In this document: positions 19,207 through 27,796 of the stretch, in pieces
How positions within the stretch are numbered: the stretch's first letter is position 1
Layout: each line of letters opens with the position of its first letter
From: Paraburkholderia sp. BL9I2N2
GTDB taxonomy: Bacteria; Pseudomonadota; Gammaproteobacteria; Burkholderiales; Burkholderiaceae
Assembly: GCF_004339745.1 (NCBI RefSeq)
Contig: NZ_SMGP01000001.1
Coordinates: forward strand, 310,001 to 374,000
Direction: 5' to 3'
Length of the DNA: 64,000 bases
Made by a program: the position numbers and the translations under genes
Notes under the pieces: generated by a model
What the model was told of the DNA's origin: nothing
Databases searched by the model: none
The model's input: the letters and a program-made list of their open reading frames with translations, nothing else

Positions 19207-20649
19207 TCACTCCGCGTCGCTCGTAGCGGCCGTCTTACGCGGACGACGACTACGCGACGCCGTCTTACGTGCGGCCTTTTTTACCGGCGCAGGCGCTTCT
19301 TCCGCTGTGGCAGAAGCGGCCGGCGCTTCAGCAGGCGCTGCGATCTCCGGAATATCGTCGATGCTTCGCGGCGCAGCTTTCTTTGCTCGCTTCGCAGCCG
19401 TCTTGCGCGGCGTGCGTTCGCTGCGGCGCTTGGGTTGCTTGCCGCTCGTCTCTCGCTCGTCTGCTTCTGCCGACCTCTCCGAGCCGCCGGATTCTTCAGC
19501 GTTCGCGGCTTCAGCCTCCGCGAAAGGCGCTTCCGGCAGTTCAAAAGCGAACTCGGCATTTTCCGGAGCTTGCTCGCGCACACCGTCCGCTTGAGCCTGA
19601 GCGCCACCGCCATGTTCGACGGTCGTACGCTCTTCGTACACGGTCTCCTGTTGGCCGCGTCCTGCTTTGCGATTGCCTCGTCCTCGACGGCGCGACTCGT
19701 GTTTGCCGCCCGACTCGGCGATCACCGTTTCGGCGACCTGCGCCTCATACAACTGTTCCGCCGACTCCACGATTTCCACGGGCTCGCCCGTGTTGTCGCC
19801 GGCCACGTTCGTGGCCGTGCTTCGATACACATACGCGCCCGACTTCTCGTCGCGGCCGAACTCGAGCAGCCCGCGAGCATGAGCTTCTTCGAGCAGATTG
19901 CCGAAAGCGCGAAAGCCGTAGTACGTTTCGTTGAAATCCGGCTTGCGGCGCTTGATCGCGTTCTTCAGCACCGACGCCCAGATCTTGCCGCTATCGCCGC
20001 GTTCGGACGCAAGCGCGTCGAACGTTTGCACCGCGATTTCGACCGCCTTGGTGCGGCGTTTCTCGAGGTCTTCCTTGTTGCGGGTCTTGTCCTCGTCGGG
20101 CGCGCGTTTGGCCGCCGGCTGGGCGGACTGTTGCGGGCGCGACGACTCGCGCTTGGCGACCGTGCGCTGACTCTCCCGCACGAGGTCGTCGTAAAAGAAG
20201 AACTCGTCGCAGTTCGCGATCAGCAGATCGGACGTGGATTGCTGCACGCCGACGCCGATCACCTGCTTGGCGTTCTCACGCAGCTTCGACACCAGCGGCG
20301 AAAAATCCGAGTCGCCGCTGATGATCACAAACGTATTGACGTGCGATTTCGTGTAGCAGAGGTCGAGCGCGTCGACCACGAGCCGGATGTCGGCGGAATT
20401 CTTGCCCGATTGGCGCACGTGGGGAATCTCGATCAATTCGAAATTGGCCTCGTGCATCGCGCCTTTGAAACTCTTGTAGCGGTCCCAGTCGCAATATGCT
20501 TTCTTCACGACAATGCTGCCCTTGAGCAGCAGACGTTCGAGCACCAGCTTGATATCGAACTTGTCGTACTTCGCGTCACGCACGCCGAGCGCGACGTTTT
20601 CGAAGTCGCAGAATAGCGCCATGCTGACAGTTTCGTTGGATGACGCCAT
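19207..20649 (-). CDS. NYN-domain (LabA/DUF88-type) protein with OST-HTH/LOTUS domain and basic tail
   Basis: A 480-residue cytosolic protein. The N-terminal NYN/PIN-like domain (about 10-160) has the acidic residues of the family at Asp15 (CDFEN), Asp87, Asp93 (NSADIRLVVDALD) and Asp113/Asp115 (SGDSDFSPLV). This suggests a metal-dependent RNase. Residues about 200-276 form an OST-HTH/LOTUS domain (GKIWASVLKNAIKRRKPDFNE, YGFRAFGNLLEEA), a probable RNA-binding module. The C-terminal 200 residues are disordered: a glutamate/alanine stretch, then Lys/Arg/Ala repeats like histone H1 tails. The ATG at 20649 is preferred to 20661 because GGAG lies 6 bases before it. Its RNA target is unknown. Confidence 0.85.
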   Translation of the reverse strand: MASSNETVSMALFCDFENVALGVRDAKYDKFDIKLVLERLLLKGSIVVKKAYCDWDRYKSFKGAMHEANFELIEIPHVRQSGKNSADIRLVVDALDLCYTKSHVNTFVIISGDSDFSPLVSKLRENAKQVIGVGVQQSTSDLLIANCDEFFFYDDLVRESQRTVAKRESSRPQQSAQPAAKRAPDEDKTRNKEDLEKRRTKAVEIAVQTFDALASERGDSGKIWASVLKNAIKRRKPDFNETYYGFRAFGNLLEEAHARGLLEFGRDEKSGAYVYRSTATNVAGDNTGEPVEIVESAEQLYEAQVAETVIAESGGKHESRRRGRGNRKAGRGQQETVYEERTTVEHGGGAQAQADGVREQAPENAEFAFELPEAPFAEAEAANAEESGGSERSAEADERETSGKQPKRRSERTPRKTAAKRAKKAAPRSIDDIPEIAAPAEAPAASATAEEAPAPVKKAARKTASRSRRPRKTAATSDAE

Positions 20650-20893
20650 GTATATCTCCATTGAAGCGATCGTCGAATTGGACGAATCGCGACCATGATA
20701 GCGATTCCAGCGGAGGTGATCAGCTTTTGTGTTCCGGGCGCACCGATACCGGCGGCGAAAACCCGCGACAGCGCGCGCTTTCTATGACGTTCTCCAGGGC
20801 TCTTGCAGGCATGCCGACGCTTTGCCTAAACAGTCTCAGGGTCACAGCCCTACGGCGTTGGTTCGCAGTGGATTGACTACGCGGGCCACCGTG

Positions 20894-21541
20894 CTACCTA
20901 TCCTGGTGATACGGCGCGACATTCAGCGCCGCGCGTGTTTCAAGCACTTCATCGACGAGACCGTACGTTTTCGCGGCCTGCGCCGACATGAAGTTGTCGC
21001 GGTCGGTGTCGCGGGCGATTTCCTCGATGCTGCGCCCGGTGCGCTCGGCCGTTATCGCATTCAGGCGCTCTCGAAGATAGAGCACTTCCTTCGCCTGAAT
21101 CTCGACGTCCGCCGCCGTGCCCTGGCTGCCGCCCGACGGCTGATGAATCATGATGCGCGCGTTCGGCAAGGCATACCGTTTGCCGCGCTGACCGGCTGTC
21201 AGCAGAAAGGTGCCCATGCTCGCGGCGAAGCCGGTGCACAAGGTCGATACCTCCGGTTTGATGAATTGCATGGTGTCGTAGATCGCGAGGCCGTCGTAGA
21301 CCGAACCGCCCGGCGAATTGATGTAAAAAGAAATATCCTTGTCGGGATTCTCGGACTCCAGAAACAGCAACTGCGCGACAATCACACTGGCCGATTGCTC
21401 GTTGACGGGCCCGACCAGAAACACGATGCGCTCGCGCAGCAAGCGCGAATAGATATCGTAGGCGCGCTCGCCGCGGCCGGACTGTTCGATCACGGTGGGC
21501 ACGAGGCCAAGGCCGGTGATGGTTGGATAGCTGGACTGCAT
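20894..21541 (-). CDS. clpP: ClpP-type serine protease, orphan copy
   Basis: A 215-residue ClpP-family peptidase subunit. The catalytic triad is intact: Ser108 (GFAASMG), His133 (MIHQPSGG) and Asp182 (DRDNFMS). The [21 protein letters not shown] segment and the N-terminal [23 protein letters not shown] are typical of true ClpP, so it should form the tetradecameric peptidase chamber. Unlike the housekeeping locus (tig-clpP-clpX-lon in related genomes), no clpX or tig is adjacent. It stands between the NYN gene and a divergent sigma factor gene. It is probably a second ClpP paralogue; whether it mixes with the main one is unknown. Confidence 0.9.
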   Translation of the reverse strand: MQSSYPTITGLGLVPTVIEQSGRGERAYDIYSRLLRERIVFLVGPVNEQSASVIVAQLLFLESENPDKDISFYINSPGGSVYDGLAIYDTMQFIKPEVSTLCTGFAASMGTFLLTAGQRGKRYALPNARIMIHQPSGGSQGTAADVEIQAKEVLYLRERLNAITAERTGRSIEEIARDTDRDNFMSAQAAKTYGLVDEVLETRAALNVAPYHQDR

Positions 21542-21841
21542 ATTGACCTCGCGTATGCGGTCTGGGTGACCGCGGTTTGTGCGGAGCGTGTGGCTTCATG
21601 GCGCGAAGCCTCCAGGCTGCGCCTTAGCCGATCCGTAACCTGCGCATTCCTTGCGCTGGTTGTTGTCCCTATGACGACGGGACACAGGGCGCCGTGACAG
21701 AAATATTTTTTTGCGGACCTGTCACATCGCTCGATGCCCAGCCGTCAAGACCAAAAGAATCAGGATGTCGGCGCGCGCCCGGATCATTTCGCAGGCAGGG
21801 CGCCGCGCGCCTTTCAACACGCACGATCTGGAGGTCCACGT
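21542..21841. other. Divergent intergenic region clpP / ECF sigma
   Basis: About 300 bases between divergent genes. The main structure is a 7-bp inverted repeat flanking an AT-rich core at 21694-21725. No gene is seen. Confidence 0.4.
21694..21725. promoter_or_regulatory. Inverted repeat GTGACAG-N18-CTGTCAC
   Basis: Perfect 7-bp arms at 21694-21700 and 21719-21725 enclose an AT-rich centre (AAATATTTTTTTG). The right arm begins 123 bases before the sigma factor ATG. It is a candidate operator or promoter site for the divergent pair. Confidence 0.4.
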
Positions 21842-22828
21842 ATGACAGAACAAGGAATCGACAAGGCATCCAGCTTCGAGGCCGTGCGCGCCCGCCTGCT
21901 CGCGCTGGCGTACCGGATGCTCGGCAGCCGCGCCGAAGCGGAAGACGTGGTGCAGGACGTCGGATTGAAATGGCACCTCGCGGACACGCAGGAGGTGCAG
22001 CTACCTGTCGCCTGGCTCACCACGATCACCACGCGCGTGGCAATCGACCGGCTGCGGCGTGTGCAGCGCGAACGCGCGTCGCAGGCCGCCGGCTGGTTGC
22101 CGGAGCTGTGGCTCGATGAGGTGGCGCCATCGGCCGAAGAACTGGCCTTGCGCGCGGCGGAGATGTCCTATGGCGTGATGCTGCTGCTCGAGCGTCTGAA
22201 ACCGGACGAACGGGCAGCGTTCGTACTGCACGAAGCCTTTGATTGTGACTACGCGGAGATCGCGGCCATTCTCGAGCGAACGCCGGCGGCCTGCCGGCAG
22301 ATCGTCCATCGGGCCAAGGCGCGCCTGCAACGCGCGGGTGCACCGGTGGAGCCCGCCGATCCCGCAGCGCATGCGCGGATTGTGGAGCGCTTGCGCACGG
22401 CGTTGGAGGCGCAAGATCGAGTCGGCTTGTTGCGGCTCTTTAGTGATGCGCCGGAAGTCGTCAGCGACGCGCCTGTGTGCGCGCCGGTGAGCACATCTGA
22501 ACCGGCGGTGGCAGGGTGGATGGATACGGTAACGTCGCTCGTCGAACACGCGAGCAATGCCGAGACCGTATCGGTGGCGGGCACTTTGTGTATTGCGTTG
22601 CTCTTCGAGGGCGATGTCGTCGGAGTACTCGACGTGTCCACAAACAGCCTGGATGATGGTTCCACGAAGATCGTCGCGCTGCGCGTGGTGACCAGCGCGG
22701 CGCGTCTGCGAGCCACCAACCGCATGCTGGGCCGCGCGGCAGTCTCGCAACTGCTCGCACGGATCCAGCAGAGCGCCATGAGCTCAGTTGCGGTGGGCTG
22801 CAACTTCCCAGTTGATGTCCACGCATAG
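21842..22828 (+). CDS. ECF41-like RNA polymerase sigma factor with C-terminal SnoaL-type domain
   Basis: A 328-residue sigma factor. Sigma region 2 (about 11-78; ALAYRMLGSRAEAEDVVQDV) and region 4 (about 108-163; HEAFDCDYAEIAAILERTPAACRQIVHRAKARL) are well conserved. They are joined by a linker with GWLPELWLDE, reminiscent of the WLPEP motif of the ECF41/SigJ group. A C-terminal extension of about 160 residues has the length and position of the SnoaL-like domain that in ECF41 factors modulates activity in place of an anti-sigma factor. No anti-sigma gene or typical ECF41 partner (carboxymuconolactone decarboxylase-like) is adjacent. The ATG at 21842 follows GGAGG by 9 bases. Confidence 0.85.
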   Translation: MTEQGIDKASSFEAVRARLLALAYRMLGSRAEAEDVVQDVGLKWHLADTQEVQLPVAWLTTITTRVAIDRLRRVQRERASQAAGWLPELWLDEVAPSAEELALRAAEMSYGVMLLLERLKPDERAAFVLHEAFDCDYAEIAAILERTPAACRQIVHRAKARLQRAGAPVEPADPAAHARIVERLRTALEAQDRVGLLRLFSDAPEVVSDAPVCAPVSTSEPAVAGWMDTVTSLVEHASNAETVSVAGTLCIALLFEGDVVGVLDVSTNSLDDGSTKIVALRVVTSAARLRATNRMLGRAAVSQLLARIQQSAMSSVAVGCNFPVDVHA

Positions 22829-24061
22829 CACCTGCGTGCCCGTCGGCGTGTGCGCGGCGATCGAGGCGGTCACGCACAGATGCGCTTCGTTGATGGATAG
22901 GTAAGGCGGCGTGAGATGCACGTGGCCGGGGGTGCGCATCGCCTGGATGAAGTATGGTCGGCGCTCCCAGCTTGCGCCTTCCGAATGCAGCAGCGGACGG
23001 AAACGCTTGGCGCGTTGCGAGGCGCGCCCCGGCGGGAGCACGTTGTCGCCGATCTGCCGGCCCGACCCGTCGAGCACGAAGCAGCGTGCCGTCTCGCCGA
23101 GCATCAGAAGCGGCGCAGTGGCTTGCGCGACCGACTCGCCGGCCACCAGTTGCGCGGCGGCCGTCTCGAGCGCCGTGACATACGGTGCGAGCCGTGCCGA
23201 TTGTGCGTGTTCGCGCGCGGTGACTCGTTCGCGCAGCGCCGCAGATAGCGAGTCCATCAAACCGGCCGCCGCTTGCGGCTTGACCGGTTCGACGCTCGGG
23301 CCCGCGAAGAACGCGCCTTGCACGAAGTCCACGTTGCATTCGAGCGCGATCAGCGCGTCGCGTTCGGTGCTCAGGCCGCCCATCAGCACTAGCTGGCCGG
23401 ATTCGTGCAGCAGCGAGACGAGGCCCGGCAGCACGCGTTCAATGTGCGAATGTTCGCTGGCTTGCGCGAGAATGCAGCGGTCGAGCGTGACGATGTCCGG
23501 CCGCAGATTCCACACGCGGTCAATGTTCGAATGCTTCGCGCCGAAGCCGTCGAGCGCGATCAGGAAGCCGGATTTGCGCAGCGCGTCGACGATTTCGGCA
23601 AAGCGCGTGGTTTCGCCGCCCGCCTGTTCGGACACTTCGAGCACCACGCGCTGCGGCGGCAGGCCGAGCGCCTTGAGGCCTGCGAGCAGCGCGTCGCCGT
23701 AACTGGTGTCCATCAGCGCGGCGGGGTGCAGGCTCAGGAAGAGCCATTCGTCGTGACTGTCGAACGCGTTGAAGTTGCCCAGATGCAGCGATTCGGCGAG
23801 CCGCCCGAGTTCGAGCAGGTCGCCGCGTCGTGCGGCTTGCGTGAAAACCTCGTGGGACGGCACTTGCAGCGCGTGTTCGTCATGGGCGCGCAGCGACGCG
23901 TGATAACCGATCGCGCGCCGGTGCGACACGGAGAAAACCGGCTGGAACACGCTGAAAACAGTGTAGCCGCCGTACAGAACGGTGCGCCGGGAGCCTTCGT
24001 CGCCGGCCATCGGGCGCGGTGGTTGGAAGCCGGGAGGATCGAGTTCGATCATGCTCATCAT
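22784..24061 (-). CDS. Degenerate EAL-domain protein with YkuI-like C-terminal domain
   Basis: About 425 residues from the ATG at 24061; ATGs at 24094 and 24058 are alternatives, and none has a clear ribosome binding site. The EAL fold is recognisable (FQPVFSVSHRRAIGYHASLRA, VVLEVSEQ, LDGFGAKHSNIDRV, VDFVQGAFF). The signature Glu-Ala-Leu is replaced by His-Ala-Ser, DDFG is DGFG, the KID lysine is Thr, and the EGVE glutamate is Gly. Phosphodiesterase activity is therefore unlikely. The C-terminal 170 residues resemble the PAS-like YkuI_C domain of B. subtilis YkuI. Probable role: a c-di-GMP or protein-interaction sensor rather than an enzyme. It overlaps the sigma gene by 45 bases, tail to tail. 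Confidence 0.82.
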   Translation of the reverse strand: MMSMIELDPPGFQPPRPMAGDEGSRRTVLYGGYTVFSVFQPVFSVSHRRAIGYHASLRAHDEHALQVPSHEVFTQAARRGDLLELGRLAESLHLGNFNAFDSHDEWLFLSLHPAALMDTSYGDALLAGLKALGLPPQRVVLEVSEQAGGETTRFAEIVDALRKSGFLIALDGFGAKHSNIDRVWNLRPDIVTLDRCILAQASEHSHIERVLPGLVSLLHESGQLVLMGGLSTERDALIALECNVDFVQGAFFAGPSVEPVKPQAAAGLMDSLSAALRERVTAREHAQSARLAPYVTALETAAAQLVAGESVAQATAPLLMLGETARCFVLDGSGRQIGDNVLPPGRASQRAKRFRPLLHSEGASWERRPYFIQAMRTPGHVHLTPPYLSINEAHLCVTASIAAHTPTGTQVLCVDINWEVAAHRN

Positions 24062-24309
24062 GTCAGTCGTGTGGAGGTGGCTGCGCGCCTGCATGCTCGA
24101 CACAAGTTCGCACGCGCAAGATGTGAGTTTACAGGATTGGCGAGCAAGAACTATGCGCGTGCGGAAACACAGCATGCATGCCCGATTGTCACACTCAGAT
24201 TAGACGATTGTGCGCCAGCACGGGTGCGAAGGCGACGGTTCGCACTTCGCTGGTGCGGCCCGCGCCCCGTTGCGGGTCGGTGGCGGGCGCGTAGCCGGGT
24301 AGACCCGCA

Positions 24310-25767
24310 TCAGGTCCGTTCGGAAGGATCGGTCTTTTTCGCGGGCGTGCGGATGTCCGGCGACAGTTGCGCAAAGATCCACGACGAGCCTGCCGTGATG
24401 ATGCCGACACACAGGAACGTCGCGTGGAACGCGGGCAGCGAATTGGCGGCCGTCACGCGCGGCAGCAGGCCGGTGAAGGTCGCGAGCAGGGCGCCGGCCA
24501 CCGTCACGCCGAGACTCATCGACAGCATCTGGACCAGCGAAAACAGGCTGTTGCCGCTGCTCGCGCCGCCGGTGCCCAGGTCCTTGAGCGTCAACGTGTT
24601 CATCGCGGTGAACTGGATCGAGTTGACGCCGCCGAAGAACGCCAGTTGCACGAGCCGCAGCCACAGCGGCTGGTTCGCGGTAGTGAGCGCGAAGCTTGCC
24701 ATGGTCAAGCCGACCAGCACCGTGTTGATGATCAGCACGCGCCGATAGCTGTGCTTGATGATCAGGCTCGTCACCAGGCGTTTGGACGCCATGCCCGCAG
24801 CCGCCACCGGCAGCATCATCATGCCGGCTTCAAACGCGCTATAGCCGAGGCTCACCTGCAATAGCAGAGGGATCAGATAGGGCATCGCGCCGCTGCCGAT
24901 CCGCGCGAACAGATTGCCGAGCAGGCCGACGCTGAAGGTGTGGATCTTGAAGAGATCGAGCGAGAAAATCGGCGTGGGCTCGCGCACGGCGTGCAAGCCG
25001 TAGGCGACAAAGCAGGCGAGGCTGAGGATCAGCAGCACCAGCACTGTGGCGTGCTGAATGCCGAACTCGGTGCGGCCGTCGAGCGCGAACGAAATCGCCA
25101 CCATGCCGACGATCAGCAGCAGATAGCCTTTCATGTCGAACTTGCCGACGTGTTCATTCCGGCTATCCGGCATGTAGATGAACGTGGCGATGCAACCGAC
25201 GATTCCCACCGGCACGTTGATCAGAAAGATCCAGTGCCACGAGGCGATCTTCACGAGCCAGCCGCCGAGCGTGGGGCCGATCAGCGGGCCGATGAGACCC
25301 GGGATCGCCACGAACGAGAGCGCCGGCAAATAGCGTTCGGCCGGAAAGGTGCGCAACACGGCGAGCCGCCCGACCGGCAGCAGCATCGCCCCGCCCACGC
25401 CCTGCATGATGCGGAAGGCCACGAGCTGGTTCAAGGTATGCGCGTTTGCGCATAGTAACGAGGCGACGGCGAACACGAGGATCGCGCTGAAGAACACGCG
25501 TCGCGTGCCGAGCTTGTCGGCGAGCCAGCCGGACACCGGGATCATCACGGCCATCGTCAGTGAATAGGCGATCACCACCGATTGCATGCGCAGCGGCAAC
25601 TCGCCGAGGCTCGTCGCCATCGCGGGAAGCGCGGTGTTGACGATGGTCGAGTCGAGGGTCTGCATGAAGAAGCCGGTGGCGACGACCCACAGCATCACGG
25701 TGAGCGAGCGGGGTGAAGGTGTACTGGACGTACCGGGCGTGGTGGCGGGCGGAGTCGGCGTGGACAT
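24310..25767 (-). CDS. DHA2-family MFS drug exporter (MdtD/EmrB-like)
   Basis: A 485-residue inner-membrane proton antiporter of the 14-helix DHA2 group. After a Ser/Thr/Pro-rich cytosolic start, motif ATGFFMQTLDSTIVNTALPAMA in helix 1 and the loop-2 signature GWLADKLGTRRVF are typical. The antiporter motif C region PGLIGPLIGPTLGGWL is present in helix 5. The sequence is closest in style to E. coli MdtD. It stands alone, without a membrane fusion protein, so it probably exports to the periplasm. Substrate is unknown. Confidence 0.88.
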   Translation of the reverse strand: MSTPTPPATTPGTSSTPSPRSLTVMLWVVATGFFMQTLDSTIVNTALPAMATSLGELPLRMQSVVIAYSLTMAVMIPVSGWLADKLGTRRVFFSAILVFAVASLLCANAHTLNQLVAFRIMQGVGGAMLLPVGRLAVLRTFPAERYLPALSFVAIPGLIGPLIGPTLGGWLVKIASWHWIFLINVPVGIVGCIATFIYMPDSRNEHVGKFDMKGYLLLIVGMVAISFALDGRTEFGIQHATVLVLLILSLACFVAYGLHAVREPTPIFSLDLFKIHTFSVGLLGNLFARIGSGAMPYLIPLLLQVSLGYSAFEAGMMMLPVAAAGMASKRLVTSLIIKHSYRRVLIINTVLVGLTMASFALTTANQPLWLRLVQLAFFGGVNSIQFTAMNTLTLKDLGTGGASSGNSLFSLVQMLSMSLGVTVAGALLATFTGLLPRVTAANSLPAFHATFLCVGIITAGSSWIFAQLSPDIRTPAKKTDPSERT

Positions 25768-25845
25768 GGAGGGCGGCTAGGCGCGCAGGGACGGGCTGGG
25801 ACTCGCTATTCTAGGGAAAAGCGCGGGCCGGCGCTCATTCAGAAC

Positions 25846-27264
25846 TCACTCGGACGCCGGCAGCGCCGCCGCGGCACGAAAGAACGCCTGCGCACGCGGG
25901 TCATTACCGAATGCGATGTGAATCCTGGTCCACGGGCTCACTTCCATATTCGGCCGGAAGTGATTGCCGGGCACGACGGTCACCCCCAGCGGCACGCCGC
26001 ATTCCACCAGCCGTTCCGCATTCGCGACATGCGGCACGCGAGCCCACACGAATTTCCCGCCCACGGGCTTGTCGAAAATTTCCCAACCCGCGTCTTCGAG
26101 CGTCTGAATGGTCGAGCCGAGCGCATCGCGCATACGCCGACGCAGGCGCTCCAGGTACTTGCGATACGCGCCGCGCTCCAGCATCGCCACGGCGACCGCT
26201 TCGGCAAAACGCGAGCCGCCGATGCTCGTCAGCATCTTGATGTCGACCAGATCCTTGATGATCGCGTGGCTCGCGACCACACAGCCAATCCGCAGCGACG
26301 ACGACAGCGTCTTCGACAGGCCGCCCACATAGATCACGTGTTCGAGCTGGTCGAGCGTGGCGAGCCGATCGGTGAGGTCGGTCTGGAAATCGGCGTAGAT
26401 ATCGTCTTCGATGATCGAGAAGCCGTGCTCACGCGCCAGTTGCAGCAGCCGGAAGGCAACCGGCGGCGCCACATTGGTGCCCGTCGGATTGTGGAACACG
26501 GTGTTGATGAACAGCAGCTTGGGCCGATGCGACTTCAACTGCTCCTGCATCACATCCAGATCGGGGCCGTTGCGTGTGCGCGGAATGCCGACCAGTTTCA
26601 CGCCGTGCAGCTTCAGCAGACCGTGGAGGTTGTAGTAACCGGGGTCTTCGACAAAGATCGTGTCGCCTGCCTTGAGCATGTAGCGCATCAGCAGATCGAG
26701 CGCCTGGCTTGCGCCGTTGGTGATGAGGATCTGCGACGTGTCAGCCTGAATCCCCAACTGGCCGATGCGGCTTTGCAGATGCTCTCGCAACGTCAGGTTG
26801 CCGAGCGGGGTGGCGTAATCGACCATGCTCGCGAGATCGGTGCGCGACACGTGGCGGATTGCCTGCGCGATGCTGTCCGTGTCGCGCCACGCTTCAGGGA
26901 TGAAGCCGCTACCGAGCTTGAGCGTTTCGCCCGGATGGTTGAACTGCTGCAGGAGATGGTCCGACTCGTCCTCGGCGCGGCGGGGATCCGAGGAGCCCTG
27001 GCAGTGCGTGCCCGCCGGCTGGCGGTCGGCGACATAGAAGCCGGAGCCGTGGCGCGAGTCGACGTAGCCGAGCGACACCAGCCGGTCGTAAGCCTCGATC
27101 ACCGGAAAGCGGCTCACGCCGTAGTCGGCGGCGAACTGGCGAATCGACGGCAGCTTTGAACCGGGGTGCGCGATGCGCGAGCGGATCCACGTCGTGACGC
27201 CGGTGACGATCTGCTCGGTCAGCGGCACGCCGTTGTCTCGATCGAGCTGGATTTCGAGTTTCAT
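25846..27264 (-). CDS. MocR/PdxR-type GntR regulator with aminotransferase domain
   Basis: A 472-residue fusion of an N-terminal GntR winged helix (about 1-75; LPSIRQFAADYGVSRFPVIEAYDRLVS) with a fold-type I aminotransferase domain. The PLP lysine is in YVGGLSKTLSSSLRIG, and SQILITNGASQALDLLMRY and FVEDPGYYN are conserved. Such proteins are transcription factors that sense PLP or PLP-amino-acid adducts. They usually act on a divergent gene and themselves. Here the divergent gene is a DUF2917 protein, and the gap holds a 9-bp inverted repeat suited to such a dimer. The controlled pathway cannot be deduced. Confidence 0.9.
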   Translation of the reverse strand: MKLEIQLDRDNGVPLTEQIVTGVTTWIRSRIAHPGSKLPSIRQFAADYGVSRFPVIEAYDRLVSLGYVDSRHGSGFYVADRQPAGTHCQGSSDPRRAEDESDHLLQQFNHPGETLKLGSGFIPEAWRDTDSIAQAIRHVSRTDLASMVDYATPLGNLTLREHLQSRIGQLGIQADTSQILITNGASQALDLLMRYMLKAGDTIFVEDPGYYNLHGLLKLHGVKLVGIPRTRNGPDLDVMQEQLKSHRPKLLFINTVFHNPTGTNVAPPVAFRLLQLAREHGFSIIEDDIYADFQTDLTDRLATLDQLEHVIYVGGLSKTLSSSLRIGCVVASHAIIKDLVDIKMLTSIGGSRFAEAVAVAMLERGAYRKYLERLRRRMRDALGSTIQTLEDAGWEIFDKPVGGKFVWARVPHVANAERLVECGVPLGVTVVPGNHFRPNMEVSPWTRIHIAFGNDPRAQAFFRAAAALPASE

Positions 27265-27336
27265 GAGGATCTACCTTCACCGAATCGCAGGCCGGATGCG
27301 CTCGAACTCGGCGCTAAACAACACGCTGCCCGCGCC

Positions 27337-27387
27337 AACTGTCCGGTTTTTCGACTGAACAGTTCCGATGGAAGTGTTCGGAACTGT
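27337..27387. promoter_or_regulatory. Candidate MocR operator: three AACTGT half-sites
   Basis: ACAGTTCCG at 27359-27367 and CGGAACTGT at 27379-27387 are a perfect inverted repeat, 20 bases centre to centre. A further AACTGTCCG half-site lies at 27337-27345. The array is in the gap between mocR and the DUF2917 gene. Confidence 0.55.
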
Positions 27388-27454
27388 GCATGGGTATCTG
27401 ATCATCGCACGTCAATAATCGGTGCAACAGAAAAGTTCTTTGAAGGAGAGCGCG

Positions 27455-27760
27455 ATGCGTGAAGTCCGGATTTTCGAATTGGAACATGGCGAGCCCGCGA
27501 CGGCCTGGCGTGTCGCGCGTCCGTCGATCTTCAAGGTGATCTCGGGTGAGATCTGGCTGACTATCGAAGGCGACAGCGAGGATCACTGGCTCGCTACCGG
27601 CGAGTCGATCGAACTGCCGCGCCGCGCAGTGGCGTGGATCAGCGCGGGGCAGGCCGGCGCGCGCTTTGCGCTGGCAAGCGGCTCCGAGCGCACCGCAACG
27701 AAGCCGATGCTGGGTACCCCAGTCTTGAACTGGCTGCCGCGCTGGCTCGACGCGGCCTGA
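27455..27760 (+). CDS. DUF2917 family protein
   Basis: A 101-residue protein starting MREVRIFELEHGEPATAWRV. It has a small cupin-like beta pattern (IFKVISGEIWLTIEGDSEDHWLATGESIELPRRAVAWISA) typical of DUF2917, whose function is unknown. The ATG at 27455 has AAGGAGAG upstream, whereas the open frame continues to 27422 without a ribosome binding site. It is divergent from the MocR-type regulator and so is its most likely target. There is no signal peptide. Confidence 0.8.
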   Translation: MREVRIFELEHGEPATAWRVARPSIFKVISGEIWLTIEGDSEDHWLATGESIELPRRAVAWISAGQAGARFALASGSERTATKPMLGTPVLNWLPRWLDAA

Positions 27761-27796
27761 CGATTCGTCGAGCGAATCAGCCGGGTTTGCGGCGCC

